NCBI GenBank assembly: GCA_002633025.1
Contig: NMRB01000174.1
Coordinates: 22,133-86,132, forward strand
From: Notospermus geniculatus
Taxonomy: Eukaryota; Nemertea; Pilidiophora; Heteronemertea; Lineidae
Direction: 5' to 3'
DNA length: 64,000 nucleotides
A program made the translations under genes and the position numbers. Of this stretch, positions 1 to 12,135 are shown piece by piece (the first letter of the stretch is position 1; each line of letters opens with the position of its first letter). Under the pieces are notes generated by a model. It was not told where the DNA came from, ran no database searches, and worked only from the letters and a program-made list of their open reading frames with translations.

Positions 1-36
1 TTGTGGGAGTTTTTCCGGCAGGCGTTCAGGTTGTGG

Positions 37-195
37 AGAGAGCTCACCCTGGCTCAGGCTCGGGTGGGGAGCACCCACCCCTCACAAGTGTGGATAGAGA
101 TACCCGCGCTGTCATAAGTGCAGACACCCACCCTCACGGGTGCGGATGAAGAGCACCCACCCCGTTATAAGTGCGGCGGAGAGCACCCACGCTGG
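37..195. repeat. Degenerate ~28-bp tandem repeat
   Basis: About five imperfect units of 26-32 bp built around GAGCACCCACCC followed by a variable ATAAGTG segment. Clear units start at 69, 97, 123, 151 and 179. No coding signal was seen. Confidence 0.6.
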
Positions 196-681
196 AACGA
201 TTTCAGGTGTTTCAGGTGGAGATCACTGGGTCATGAACTTGACGTCTAAAGTGTAATCCAATACAACTTCACTGAAACTTGACTCTGATTAAATTGAAAG
301 ACGAAGGAAATGTCGAAATTAAATAGAACTGGTAATATCCTGATTCCGTGATAGGATTATGACATTTTGAGTCCCCCAAGCTGAAATAATAGACAATTCT
401 CATCTTCTCAACTTTAAAACAAGTAATTTAACACCAGTTCGGATGCAAGGGAAACTATTGTGATGACTTATTTCCTTCTGATGTCTGTTTTGATGTTCTG
501 GTGCTTCACGAGGATCAAGGACGCTGTAGGGAATGGGGCATCAACAGTCCAAAAGGTGGCGTTGACCAGAAATGTTGCTGAAAGTCACAAGAGCATGTGC
601 TACAAATAGCAGCAGTGAATCTGACTGCTACCTGGACTATTCATCGTATCCATGACGTAACTCCGACAGTGTCCGCCATTG
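196..681. other. Unassigned sequence
   Basis: I see no gene, recognised repeat or RNA structure. It is probably intron of the minus-strand DDR gene, if that gene continues past the left edge (inference). Confidence 0.4.
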
Positions 682-813
682 CTGACGTCGCAAGGGTGGT
701 GGGTAAATGACGCAAGGGTGGTGGGCAAATTTCATGGCTTTGCTGAAGAAGCTGGTGGGCAAAAAGACGCAACGTCACAACGTCACCATGGTCACGTAGG
801 CCTGGGCCTACGT
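682..813. repeat. Short direct duplication and perfect hairpin
   Basis: A ~22 bp segment containing GCAAGGGTGGTGGG is directly repeated at 682-707 and 708-729. At 794-813, ACGTAGGCC and GGCCTACGT form a perfect 9-bp inverted repeat around a 2-base loop. Confidence 0.55.
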
Positions 814-830
814 CATGGATACGATGAATT

Positions 831-1420
831 CCCTCACACCAAGGACTGCCACTTACTGCAAGGACTGCTACATTACACCAAGGACTGCTTTGTTACATCA
901 AGGACTGCTACATTATACCAAGGACTGCTACTTTACACCAAAGACTGCTACCTTACACCAAGGACTGCTACCTTACACCAAGGACTGCTACTTTACTGCA
1001 AGGACTGCTATGTTACTACAAGACTGCTATGTTACATCAAGGGCTGCTACCTTACAGCAAGGACTGCGGCCTTACAGCAACGACTGTTACCTTACAGCAA
1101 CGACTGTTACCTTACAGCAATGACTGCTACCTTACTGCAAAGACAGCTACCTTACAGCAAGGACTGCTACCTTACAGCAACGACTGCTATGTTACAGTAA
1201 GGACTGCTACCTTACAGGAAGGACTGCTACCTTACAGCAAGGACTGCTACCTTACAGCAAGGACTGCTAACTTACAGCAAGGACTGCTAACTTACAGCAA
1301 GGACTGCTACCTTACACCAAGGACTGCTACCTTTCAGCAAGGCCTGCTACCTTACAGGAAGGACTGCAACCTGACACCAAGGAATGCTACTTAACAGTGG
1401 GGACTGCTACCCACTTACAC
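831..1420. repeat. 20-bp minisatellite, about 29 copies
   Basis: The consensus unit is TACCTTACAGCAAGGACTGC. Left-hand units (to about 1010) mostly read CACCAAGG and right-hand units mostly CAGCAAGG, so two subtypes are spatially sorted. The unit has no stop in any phase, and 20 is not a multiple of three. Overlapping reading frames therefore stay open here in several frames; they are not genes. The core matches units at the edges of the array at 21407-21935. Confidence 0.92.
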
Positions 1421-2144
1421 CACCAGCAAAAAATTTCACACTGCCGCTGTTCTATCACGTTAAAGGAGATGTGGTATTTCATTATCGAACTGTCCCCAAC
1501 TGGATGGAAGAGATCATTCTAGCATGATAAATACATCATCATCTTGTGTAACGACCTTCATTATCTCATCAAAATGCTTCATAAACTCGTAGCGTTATAA
1601 AGTAACGGCGTATGATGTCACTAAATCTATGACAACCTTCTAATATCTCAGCGAGTTTGTTGTTTGGAAAATTGCATCGTGCCGGTCTTAAATGTTGCTG
1701 CAGGAAATGCCAAAATGCTACATGATGTTTTTGACATTTTCAAGCCATATCCACCACCCAAACCCCACTGAATGCACTGGCAGATGTCGAAAAAGATCTG
1801 TAATAGACTACACAATAAAGGGATGCCATAATACGGGAGAAGCAGATCAGAAGCTCAGACATGACATTTTTGGCAATGTCGCGTAGGCCTACACCACGCT
1901 CTGAGAAAATTCAGTGGGATGAATGAAAACACAGCCACAGGGAAAGGTTTGTTTCTTCTGAGAACATACTGGATCAACTCCCAGGCAAGACAAGATGTTT
2001 CGGTCACATCTGGCACGCAAGAGAACTCAAGTTCTCCAATACAAGGAGAATCGAGTTTTTTGTAAGGAAGCGAGACGGCTTTCCAACAGGTGCATTGGTA
2101 ACACTGGCTTCATCTCAGAGACTGTGGTCTGTTTCCTGGGACCA
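1421..2144. other. Unassigned sequence
   Basis: A 64-residue open frame at 1692-1886 (+) resembles nothing I know and has no splice context that I trust. Otherwise nothing is recognised. Confidence 0.4.
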
Positions 2145-2383
2145 ATAGACTCTTCGTAAACAACAAAGACCTGTGCACTTCCGCCGAAACCTCAACCACA
2201 ACCTCGATCTGAAGCTGAATGACGCGACGCAGACAGCCCACGACATTGACGTCAAAGACGCTGCGCCAGAGTTGATCATTGCTAAATCATGGATTGCGTC
2301 ACGTCACCCGGTTTCAGATCGAGGTTCTGGTTGAGATTTCGGTGGAAGTGCAGAGCAGATCTGCAAATTTGAGAATCGTCTAT
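2145..2383. mobile_element. Palindromic MITE family M1, copy 1
   Basis: A ~240 bp element with long imperfect terminal inverted repeats. The left arm holds CACTTCCGCCGAAA then CCTCGATCTGA. The right arm holds the reverse complements TTTCAGATCGAGG and GGTTGAGATTTCGG. The outer ends are ATAGAC and GTCTAT. Other copies lie at 18228, 20491 and 24513. It has no coding capacity, so it is non-autonomous. TA-rich ends suggest Tc1/mariner mobilisation (inference). Confidence 0.85.
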
Positions 2384-4499
2384 ATTTCATGATGACATCG
2401 TAGGCTTTTTCCTAGGCCTGGTTTCTTCCTACATTACATGAGATATCTACAGAATCAAAGCCAAATTCATCACGAGCAGTACTTTCTCTTTCTTCGAAGA
2501 CTTTCCCGTGTTTTTGTCAGGTTAAACAACTGACCTTGGAGAAAATCGCCAGAAGCCTTAATTCCTCAATTCTTCCACCACACAAAGAATATCAGTGAAC
2601 TCTCCTGCACCCTCCGGCGTGATATTTGGTCAAACCTGGTATGATCAAACGTGATGAACACAGAAATCACTACGCCAAATAACGTAAAGTGAGTTTGATC
2701 TCGGTGGAAAAAATGCAGAGTAGAGTGACACAAAGGATTTTTGTAGTGGACCCGCTGTCCAAATGGTCGCCCAGGGTTATCGTGCCAAAGTAGCGGTGTT
2801 CGTGGACAAAGTGGCTCGCTGTTCTCCCATTAGGTGGTCATTGTGTTAGCCGTGCTAATCAAGGAGGTAGACCTCCAGGGGGTTGTGCCATATCCCGGCT
2901 ACTTAGCATGAGGTATTTCTCACAGCGCTACACAGCTCGGTTACCTTCAAAGACACCCAGATCCGCGATGGCGATATCTGCAAAAATCTCCTTTGTTTAA
3001 TTGAGTTTGATCTTATGTAGCAAAGAAAGATAGAGACGAATGTTTGGAAACATGTTATGTATGCTCCAGCGACTCTACAAGTTTAGATAACTAATCAACC
3101 AGGTATAGAAGATGAGCACCATTTTCTCTTTGTGTGTCTGTCACCACAAAGTGTATCACACAAGTTTTTGCCAACAATTGGCATCAAAGTAAAGATTCTC
3201 TGATCTACAAACAAAGGAAACATCCGTCAATGAGCATTTTTTCTCCTCGAGGGAAGGTTTTTTCTTTTTATCTTTTCTTCAAAAGGAAAAGGATATTGGT
3301 AAGAATCATTTTCAGGCCATGTTTCCTGCATCATTGACATCAATGAAATCGACACTATGAATGTAAACATTCACACATTGTCCCCAGAAATGGATGCTTT
3401 CTGTGTCGCTCCACTAGATGGCGACATAAATTTCAGGGTACCAGCTCGTATTGTGCTGAATTTATTGTCAAGAAATTTGTCACGGGCAACAACTGGGTCA
3501 GTGCATGATTGGGCCTTCATCCCACCCATCAAGTGATAAAATCCACTGCTCCCAACCCACACGTTCTCGGCTCAAATGATATAGAACACTAGCGATTTTT
3601 TGCAATGTGGGACATCACGGAGTGGAACATGTCAGAAGTCCCTTCCGTGTCTCGCAGCCGTTCCATGAATTACAAAGTTAGCTTCGTTTTTGAAATCTAT
3701 ACGGAAAGTTTTACAGAAATTGACTTCGTCTACTTTGCTGCGTTGCCCATTATAGCACAAGTATTGAGTCATGCGATACCTCGGGCAAGTGAAAAACCAT
3801 TAGAGGAGACCTCGCGGGCTTCTTCAAATAGAATCTCAGAAACAATGGGATTAACTTAGAGGAGTTGAAGAATTATTTGAGGGGAAAAATCACCTTCTGT
3901 TGGCGCTCGATAATTATCTCAAATTACGCTTCAATCATAATAACATTACGTGAACGGAAACGAGTTTAAATTTTTCAGAAATTGTTGCAAATACGATCGA
4001 GGTGTTTAAAATTTGATGGGATTTTCGCTCCGGTTTTGCAATCTTGTTATCTTATAGTGCAGTCGATGCCTGATGCCTGATCCAGGGCGAGAGATCGATT
4101 TTAAATGTCTCGCTTCGGTTGAAGATTGACTCAATCAGCTAACCCCTACAGGGTTTGAATACTGAGAGTAAAAGGGAACTGTTTTTGCCTTAGACCCCTT
4201 TCAAAGTCAGGGTGAAATGTACTCTGTGTGCACTTTGCACTGGATCATGAATGTACTTGTTGTCTGATACCCTTGATAGACTTTCTGAAGGGTTCATTAA
4301 GGCTGAGGGGGTGAAGGTCGTCCACTCTGAATCCTACCCCCTGGCCCCTATCCCACGACCCTTGATAACTGGCTCCCTGACCCCTAAAGCCTACTCCTCA
4401 TTACCTGTAACCCGTAACCCCTGACCCTTGCAGACAGCAGTCACCCTAGATACTGGGTACCCTGTTCCATAGGATCAGACGACATTTACAACTTTTACA
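2384..4499. other. Unassigned sequence
   Basis: Open frames at 3134-3337, 3371-3562 and 3605-3859 have no recognisable family. A stretch at about 4310-4440 is pyrimidine-rich and ends TTGCAG, like a plus-strand splice acceptor, but no credible exon follows. Confidence 0.35.
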
Positions 4500-4605
4500 T
4501 CCGTAAGGACGTGAAGAGCCACACGGTGATTTGAACCAGGGACCTACTGTTTCTTAGTCCAACGCTATACCACCTCAGCGTAAGTGACATGTCCCGCCAG
4601 CTGGG
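4500..4605 (-). mobile_element. tRNA-like SINE head, degenerate
   Basis: Read on the minus strand, the segment has an A-box-like GAGGTGGTATAGCG and a B-box-like CTGGTTCAAATCA with tRNA spacing. The body has decayed, so the family is unclear. Confidence 0.45.
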
Positions 4606-5287
4606 CTAGCAGGATGGTTAGGTTTTGTTACACATTGAATTTGTAGACAGTACAAGACCTCTATAATCATAGGATTTCAGAGTACCAGTAAGACAAAATA
4701 ATTTATTTCCAGTTGATGGTAAGTTTTTGTACAGTGCAGCCAGATTCTAAGTGCTGCTCATCACAATCTTAGCGTGGGCCTTCCTCAACCATGGCAGTTA
4801 AGACCATGAAATCCACGGTTGATGAAAAAATAGCGACAATTTAACGCGATTGTTGACACAAGAGTGAGTAAGTAATCTCCCCGATCCACAATGAGGCTGT
4901 AATTATAGCGTGTCGACGCACAGCAGCTGTAACGCTTCCAATTCAATAAGCGGCTGATTTTGGTCGCGTCGACCGATGACAGGGGTCATGATATTGATAG
5001 GACTATTGAAACACCTGGTCACGACTGACTCACACGATCAGACGATACACCATGTAATAACCATATCGAGGGTGACGCGTTCGTGACGAGATCTTTGTTT
5101 TATTGGAGAAATTAGCAGGTCTAAAAGCTTTGAGAGGATCTTATCTGACATACATCGGTAAATACCTGGTTCAGCTTGAGCTTTCAGCCAGGAGGGACAT
5201 GTTCGCATGACAACATAACATATTGTAAGTTCAGTACAGGAGGCTGGTGTTAGCTGGGAGATTTTCTACCAATATCCAACAGAGTAT
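4606..5287. other. Unassigned sequence
   Basis: Nothing recognised. GTGTCGACGC and GCGTCGACC at about 4911-4970 share a short motif only. Confidence 0.35.
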
Positions 5288-5363
5288 TTGTATTTGATAT
5301 TTCTGTCACGGCTGAAGCCATAGCATTATTGGCCCTGGTAAGTACGGAAGAAGCCATCTCAAG
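5288..5363 (-). mobile_element. SINE-A 3' fragment
   Basis: About 75 bp match the 3' part of SINE-A (GGCTGAAGCCATAGCATTAT, then GGCCCTGGTAAGTACGG) in reverse orientation. The match stops abruptly at CATCTCAAG. The tRNA-like head is absent. Confidence 0.75.
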
Positions 5364-5512
5364 GAGAACACCTCCCTATCAAGGACACCAGTTTTCAGAT
5401 TTCACACATGATATTTCCACATATTTTACCCCTGTAATCAGGACACCTTACTGCTAAGGACAGCATTTGTCAGTCACCTACGTAGGTGTCCTCAATAGAA
5501 ATGTTTCACTGT
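5364..5512. repeat. Interspersed repeat family G
   Basis: Contains repeated ATCAAGGACACC / ATCAGGACACC / TAAGGACAGC motifs and ends in GTTTCACTGTAA. Related sequence occurs near 30700-30785 and 37894-37985. I take it for a low-complexity dispersed repeat. Confidence 0.45.
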
Positions 5513-5540
5513 AATGAACGCATCTCAGCAATCATTGAGA

Positions 5541-5804
5541 ACCCATACAGTATCATGGGTAGGCACCCATATAGTATCTGGGTAGGTACCCATATAGTAT
5601 CTTGGTAGGCACCCATACAGTATCTGGGTAGGCACCCATACAGTATCTGGGTAGGTACCCATATAGTATCTTGGTAGGCACCCATACAGTATCTGGGTAG
5701 GCAACCATACAGTATCTGGGTAGGTACCCATATAGTACCTGGGTAGGCACCCATATAGTATCTGGGTAGGTACCCATACAGTATCTGGGTAGGTACCCAT
5801 ATAG
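5541..5804. repeat. 23-bp minisatellite, about 11-12 copies
   Basis: Each unit is built from ACCCATACAGTATCTGGG followed by TAGGY. Unit junctions carry the small inverted repeat GGGTA-GG-TACCC. The array runs directly into the N at 5805, so its true length is unknown. Three overlapping minus-strand open frames inside it are artefacts. Confidence 0.9.
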
Positions 5805-5818
5805 NCCCCCCCCCCCCC
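5805..5818. other. Gap mark plus 13-base C run
   Basis: A single N at 5805 is followed by an uninterrupted C run at 5806-5818. The assembly probably broke at the homopolymer and minisatellite boundary. Confidence 0.8.
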
Positions 5819-7603
5819 GCCACACCCAAACAGACACCACTCCGACACAAACAGCTACGTCAATATTCCAACGGGGTGCGAACACTTGCTGGCAAAGCTA
5901 TGTACAAGTATCCATATTTTATATCCCCACGGCATGTCCATTGTCTAAGGAAATGAATTAATGGTTGCTGGTCTCGATGCAGGGCTCCGTAATGTCACAG
6001 AATACATTCAGATAAAATCTGCCGGCTTAGTGGTCCAGCAATTTGTGTCAAGGGGACGTGATTTATTCCGCGTGGCCATCATGCAAGCCATCAACACCAA
6101 TCTATTTTTTCATGCGTATATTGTCCTGAAAAGATTTTTCTGCGCGTTTGCTTCCAGGGGAAATCATGTGTGGTGTAACGTTTGGCGGAAACTGGACCCA
6201 GCGGATCGCCACGGCACGAAGAAGCAAGTATATTTGGACTACATCCGCTGACAAACAAAACATTTTTTTCCTGCAGTGGAAGATGTCTTTTGGACAGGTT
6301 GGTATAAAGTGCAGGTTGCATGTGAAAGGGCCAAAGTATTCCTTCCCTGTGCTGTGCTAAACATACCCGCATCAGAGACCTCTATTGACAATGTTATTGA
6401 ACTACTACTTATCAACCTCGTCCCACGTAGAGTAACTCTCGTTCCTAGGGTATCCACGTATGCATTGTATTGTAACCAGCATCTTCAACGTTGGGGCACA
6501 AGGCAAAACTACGGTATTGGAGAATGATGCAATCACTGCCGGTGGCGCCGGCTGGCCACAAAAAGAGGCAATACCGTGACCGTTTAATGGGTGTTCAATG
6601 GTGAAGTTAAATATATTGCAAATGTTACTGCCTGCAGGTCAACCTGCATTTCTACCAACTGCTTTTGGACAAAGTGCTGAACACAGTGGCATGTTACAAC
6701 GTGGAGACTTTAGACAGCATTTGCTCCTCAATCTGCGTATATCGAACCTCAGTTAGACCAGAGAGTGCTTCAATGACATGTCACACGGAGAAATCACGTG
6801 GAATTACCCCCCAAACAAAGACGGGAGACGCATGAGTACCCAGGATGTGTAGAGTACTGTCACAACATGTCTTCGCCAATTAGAGTTAAATGCTTTAAAT
6901 ATTCTTAATGAACTCTTGCCAGCCAAGCAGAAGTAAATTTCAATCATGCAATCGATGTGCCTTCAGAAGAAATTGCATTTCACCCTTTGTGATTGCGTTA
7001 GGGTCACGCTCTCGTACGAATCTCAGGAGGAGGACCGGGCCGTCGGTTTTCAACCCAACAAATCCCAAACGTACGATCATTAGCGTGAAAATCACCGCTG
7101 AATGAAAATGACGAGTTCAGGATCAAAGGTGTTAAGGGCTGAGGGTATCATTGCAGGGGGTAAGAGCATCGTTTGAGGTCCTAGGGGGTCCTGTTCATCC
7201 CTTTTATTCGGTCTCTTGTTGATGCATGCAAAATGGATAAGTGGGGATCTCAGGGGAAGGGACTAAAACCCTCAAGCTGATACCGTGAGTCATCAGTGTG
7301 AACCCTCCTGAGCTGCTGAATGGTTAACCTCGGATTAGAACGCATTCGAAGGCATCAGAGAAGTTCCGGTGGTGGTCAGGGGTCTTTGGGACAAAAGTCA
7401 CTCAATGAGTGTTATGGTGGAGTGAACTTGTTTACTAGACAGGTGGTCTAGCCTCGCTGGTAGATGACTGACCATGGCTTTGGGATATTGAATGGGGGAT
7501 GATCCCACAGCCACGGGGAAATGCAGAACACAGATTTCTGTCAACCCCTAAAATTTTCGGCCGATCTTTTGAAACTGGACAACATTATCCATGTCTGCAA
7601 GAG
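5819..7603. other. Unassigned sequence
   Basis: Overlapping short open frames at 5961-6527 on both strands lack recognisable domains. TTTTTTTCCTGCAG at about 6265-6278 (+) resembles a splice acceptor, but the frame that follows is not identifiable. Confidence 0.35.
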
Positions 7604-7870
7604 GAGCCTCAATAGCCTAGTGGTTATCACATCCACCCCGCAAGGGCAGGTCCCGGGTTCAAACCCCGGGCCATATGGGATTAATCATCCCTGGCTCTTC
7701 AGTCCTTTGCACGGGACAGTAAGATGTGGTGCTACCTCGTATCTTTGCAAGGTCAAGTAAAAGATCCCATGCAAGTGAGGAGCATGAGTAGCTTGAGATG
7801 GCCTCTTCCGTACTTACCAGGGCCAATAATGCTATGGCTTGGCCCTGATGGAAAAATCTGATACAATACA
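7604..7870 (+). mobile_element. SINE-A, full-length tRNA-derived copy
   Basis: It starts GAGCC and has A box TAGCCTAGTGGTTATCAC and B box GGGTTCAAACCCC (7655-7667). A family-specific body follows (AAGATCCCATGCAAGTGAGG, GGCCAATAATGCTATGG), then a tail of ATAC/AATAC type. The head resembles tRNA-Val in TAGTGGTTATCACG (from knowledge of the tRNA). Some ten copies occur in the window. It has no protein-coding potential and would depend on a LINE. Confidence 0.9.
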
Positions 7871-9397
7871 GTACCGGTACAAGTATCTGCAAGAATGACC
7901 TTCCGAAAGGTCACATGAGAGGTCACCTGGAAAGGTCACCAATGACATCAGCTGTACTACCATGTACACATACATGTAGTGTAGAGTATAGCTATTCCTT
8001 CCATCAACCATCCCCCACTGATAAATGGAGATAATGCATTTTTCTATTGTCAGGAGGAAAATGTGCGTCTGCCTCGAGGGGGGAGTTAACACTCAATCGG
8101 AGATGACACTACAACAGACAAAGAGTAATCAACGAAGAAAATCGAAAAAATAATTGAAAAATATACGCAGACCGCTGGAGGCAGGGTTAATCCACCTCAA
8201 AGAGACTGGTTCTTAATCCTGAGTAAATTACATGGTCTGTTACACGTTGTGAACGGAGAGTTTGAACAATTAGAACCATTTTAGATGATTCAAATTTGGC
8301 CTGAAGATACAAATGAGAACAAAGACTGTATGAAGAGTCCGACTTCAACTTTACATTGAGCTGGTTTGAAGTTGGAATCTGTCAGGAGCAGGAAATTGTC
8401 GTGGCGCTCCGGGCGTGTAACCAAGGGTTTCGTAAAAGTTTTGTCTGGGAACAATGCATCATGGGATACCAGCTGTAATGCGCCTGACGTGGAATACGAG
8501 AAAGAAATCCATGACATAAGAGTCGTTTTGAGAGACGCAAAGTTTTTCTGTCATTTCTTACTTACATCATCTGGAGACAATATATTCACAATTTGACGAC
8601 GAAAAATTCCCATGGTGGTTTTTCTGCCGTCTGGATTGGTATCCCAGCATGCTCCAGTAATTACAATCCGAGAGCATTTGACGGCCCCAGAATTCCAAGC
8701 AGGCGCCACATCAATATGCAGATATTTCAATTCAATTTAATTTTATAAATGACTAAAATTCACTTCATTTCTCATGNGCTCAAGAAATCATCAGTTATTC
8801 TTGACAAGAACCCAAGAAAATAACAACACATACTGTCCTCAGCAACACAGCGAGGAAGGTACCGTGGACAATGATCTTTTTTTGGTCTCCAACGGCAACC
8901 TGTTGCTCCTTAGTTTATTGTACTCGCGAGTACATCTCGCCGGCGCCATCACAGGCAAAACATCAAAACACAATACCACGAACTTTCTCATGATACTACT
9001 CTCTCGATAAGCTGTAGATGTTGACCATTAAGAATATTAAATCCCGGGGAGATATGTATGCAGACGTTTCTTTTCAGAAGATAACAAGTCCGCAATGAGG
9101 CCGACAAGTCTGCACTGTTTTTGCCATCAATAGACCAACATGGGTACAGATGATGTATTAGATTAGCACTCGCATTATCGTCCAAGTAAACATGACATGA
9201 ACTCATTGTTGTTCTCGATGGTGATGGGGTTCTTACAAGAAGTCCGCATTTTCAGACCAAATATATCTCAAAGCTGAATACCAGCTATTTTTCATTGGAA
9301 ATTCAGCTGTGGTTTTTGGTTCAATATGTTTCATCTCGAAGAGGAAGATGTTGACGACAGGATGAGTGGCTTGTTGGTACGGAAGAGGATGAAATAG
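7871..9397. other. Unassigned sequence with gap mark at 8777
   Basis: Nothing recognised on either strand. The open frame at 8290-8517 (-) was compared with the missing discoidin residues and does not fit. Confidence 0.35.
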
Positions 9398-9524
9398 ACA
9401 ATGGGTCATATGAATAAAGACTAGCAAATGCTTTTACTTCAGATTTATACAACATTGGCTAGTGCATTTGTATTGCAAAATTCAAGTAAAAGAATTTACT
9501 AGTCTTTATTCCTATGACCCAATG
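9398..9524. mobile_element. Short inverted-repeat element M6
   Basis: Arms of ~40 bp: CAATGGGTCATATGAATAAA on the left pairs with TTTATTCCTATGACCCAATG on the right, continuing through CTAGTAAA and TTTACTAG. The centre is about 45 bp. It is a hairpin-forming MITE of unknown superfamily. Confidence 0.7.
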
Positions 9525-9993
9525 ACGCATAGGATGAATACAACTTGTACTGACACTGTCGTGACACTGCTCTGATGACATCCTCTCCATCTTGCACTGA
9601 ATTAAGTTAAATTAGATCAGATACACATTTAGGAAATGGCCCTTCATTTCCTCGCTACCCCCTCGACACTTCCACCCTCACCATCTCCCGTCCCTGCATA
9701 CCAACGTCTGGCGACAGACATTACCTCCGCCATTCCTCATTACCCGCGTTCACCAATAACTAATAGATTAATGCAGGCCAGTAATGGCTGCTTCGGGTTC
9801 AATTACCGCCAAGTTTCATGACATGCTACCTAAACCAAGTACCATCGATTTTTTGACATCGCGTCCCTATCTGACTTATTTTTTCCAAATATCCGTCTTC
9901 CTGAATCAAGAGGTTGAAGAGTTTTTTCACGTCTTTCATCGATGGGTTGAACTAGCTCCGTATTTAGTCCCCGCAGACATTTTCTGATGCAAG
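9525..9993. other. Unassigned sequence
   Basis: C-rich from about 9650 to 9720. No recognised gene or repeat. Confidence 0.35.
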
Positions 9994-10242
9994 TGCAGTC
10001 GACTTCTCCTGGTTTGAGCAGATGGCATCTGCTGGTTTGGGCAGACGGCATCTCCTGGTTTGAGCAGACGGCATCTCCTGGTTTGAGCAGACGGCATCTC
10101 CTGGTTTGAGCGGATGACATCTCCTGGTTTGAGCGGAGGGCATCTCTTGGTTTGAGCGGATGACATCTTCTGGTTTGAGCAGACGACATCTCCTGATTTG
10201 AGCAGACGGCATCTTGTGATTCTTGTGATCTGAACAGATGAC
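9994..10242. repeat. 23-bp minisatellite, about 10 copies
   Basis: Core GGCATCTCCTGGTTTGAGCA with a 3-base connector. The right edge decays through CATCTTGTGATTCTTGTGATC. Three overlapping minus-strand open frames (9830-10353) are a by-product of stop-free repeats. Confidence 0.9.
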
Positions 10243-12057
10243 ACCAACTGTGACGCAAACACTCCACTGCGTGCTTGGCCTCCATCCCATGGTATTCACT
10301 TTTACAAGAGAAAGGCCATGAAGCCAACATGCCCTTTTATTCGACACCCACAAAAGTGCATACCCAGACCCACAACAGCGTAATTATATCAACATCGGTA
10401 AAAACATGAAATGAGATAAAACGCGGGACTCCATCCGTTGTTTTGATGCGTCTCACAACCCGCTGAGAACCATCCAGATGTCGTGGAATCATCGTTACAC
10501 AAACATGCAATGCCGGGGATGAGATGTTTGGTCGTTTTGCTGATGGCATGTGCGGTGTTTGAGCAGAATGCATGAAATCGGTGCAGGTCGCTTTCAACAT
10601 GAATTCCATCGGAGATTATATCATTTGCTTGAGATGAGTTCTTGATTGACCCTCTGTTGACCATTTTATGTAACACAGGGTGTTCCAGAAAAACAGACCG
10701 TCATGTGTCAACCGACGGACATCAAAACCATGGTCCATGAGTGTTATGTTGGCTTGGGTGGCCCACCATCGCATCCGAGGCAACCACATGAGTAGTTTGA
10801 TCGAGTATGGATAGGTGGCAGCATCACTGCTGCTACAAGGTGAATCAAAAAATTGTATCTTGCACAGTCGCCATGACTGGTGGTCTTCACCCAGAGCCAG
10901 TTGGTCGTCAGCCATGAAGTGGGTTAATAGACCTACTTTGCGTTGCCTGGTCAAAATGACCAATTTTTCAATTTTCATAGCATGAAGACCTTGTTTTATT
11001 CTGCCCATATCAGTGAAAGAATCAGACAATTTTTTTGCTAAAGTACAAGATTTCTCATTATTTCATTCCATTGTAGCATAACAAAGAATATCATCATTTA
11101 GAAAAAAGTTTAATACACCGGCTAAATTAAGTAAAGCTAGTCATTTTCAGTCACAAATACTGGGATATCTATTGCCACCGCCCCATAATTGGTCATAATT
11201 ATGCACAAAGGATAGACGCCTTTGATTTCATTGGGGTTGGTTCAGACTTATTTTATTCTTGATGGCGCCAACTTGACTTGCCAGGTGTTGTTTAGTTGCA
11301 CGTATCCGAGGTGGAACCACACCCAGAACGAGTTTAATTCACACTTTTTATGTCAATTTTCTCCACTGATGTTTGGTTGTAATTTGAAACAGAACTCAAA
11401 GTCTCAAGTTAAATAATCAATAAAAATATTCTTTCACAGCGGCAGATGTTTTGTGTCAATTTCAAGAGAAATTGAACACAGCGATACGCAGATCGCGAAC
11501 GACCGCATACGTTTGACATGAAAGTCAAATTCCACAAGTTAGAATGAAATAAATTCGACTTCAAAAACGGAATCTGATACTTCGTCACTCTGGTGAACAC
11601 GTACCTCCAACTCACTTAAGGACAAAGGCCGAAAAAAACATTTTGTCGCCTCAAGTATTTGAACAGTTTAAACAATGTTTTTGAATCAATAATTTGTTTT
11701 TAACATTGACTCGGCGTCTGTTTACTTTCTATCGATCGAACATTTTTGTGGCGATGAAACCAACAATTCATCATCCATTTTGAAATAAGACAACACAGTT
11801 TAGAGGTTGAATTATATCATAATATATTAATCAACCATTCGCGACCGTTTATTGTACCAGGAAAATGATCAACTGGAGAATAGCAAACATTTGTAATGCT
11901 TTAGAAATTGAATGTTCTGGAAAAATTCCATTTTTCTGAAAAGTGTCTGAATGTGAAATTGTGTCATGCCACCAAAACATCTTCTGAAAAGCTTTCAGGT
12001 GATCATCAATGTTGAGGAGGATGAATTATGTTCAAAATTTCACGGGATTTTTCAGAG
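10243..12057. other. Unassigned sequence
   Basis: The 137-codon minus-strand frame at 10616-11029 is the longest one outside repeats in the left half. It has no recognisable domain, no convincing splice sites and uneven composition. The segment near 10675 contains CAGGGTGTTCCAGAAAAA, which resembles a mariner-type terminus, but no partner end was found. Confidence 0.35.
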
Positions 12058-12135
12058 GTATTTCAAATCCCTTACCTTTAAAGGTATTTCAATTCCCTAC
12101 CTTTAAAGGTATTTCAAAATCCCTTACCTTTAAAG
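12058..12135. repeat. Three-copy ~26-bp tandem repeat
   Basis: Three units of TATTTCAAATCCCTTACCTT followed by TAAAGG, each with small length changes. CCTTTAAAGG at the unit ends is self-complementary. Confidence 0.8.

Noticed and set aside
679-1394. Three overlapping open frames of 102-173 codons
   Set aside because: They lie in or run into a 20-bp tandem repeat with no stops in any phase; overlapping frames being open is expected and no non-repeat domain exists.
831-1420. CRISPR array
   Set aside because: The 20-bp repeats are contiguous without spacers, and the genome is eukaryotic.
5506-5885. Three overlapping minus-strand frames rich in YLPRY-like repeats
   Set aside because: Product of the 23-bp minisatellite, and they cross a gap mark.
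7604-7678. A functional tRNA gene
   Set aside because: A and B boxes are present but the stems do not form a clean cloverleaf, and the same head recurs with the SINE body in many copies.
9830-10353. Minus-strand frames up to 166 codons with SNQEMPSAQT repeats
   Set aside because: Same 23-bp minisatellite read in three frames.
10616-11029. 137-codon minus-strand frame as a gene
   Set aside because: No recognisable domain, no supporting splice sites, and it does not fit the missing DDR segment.
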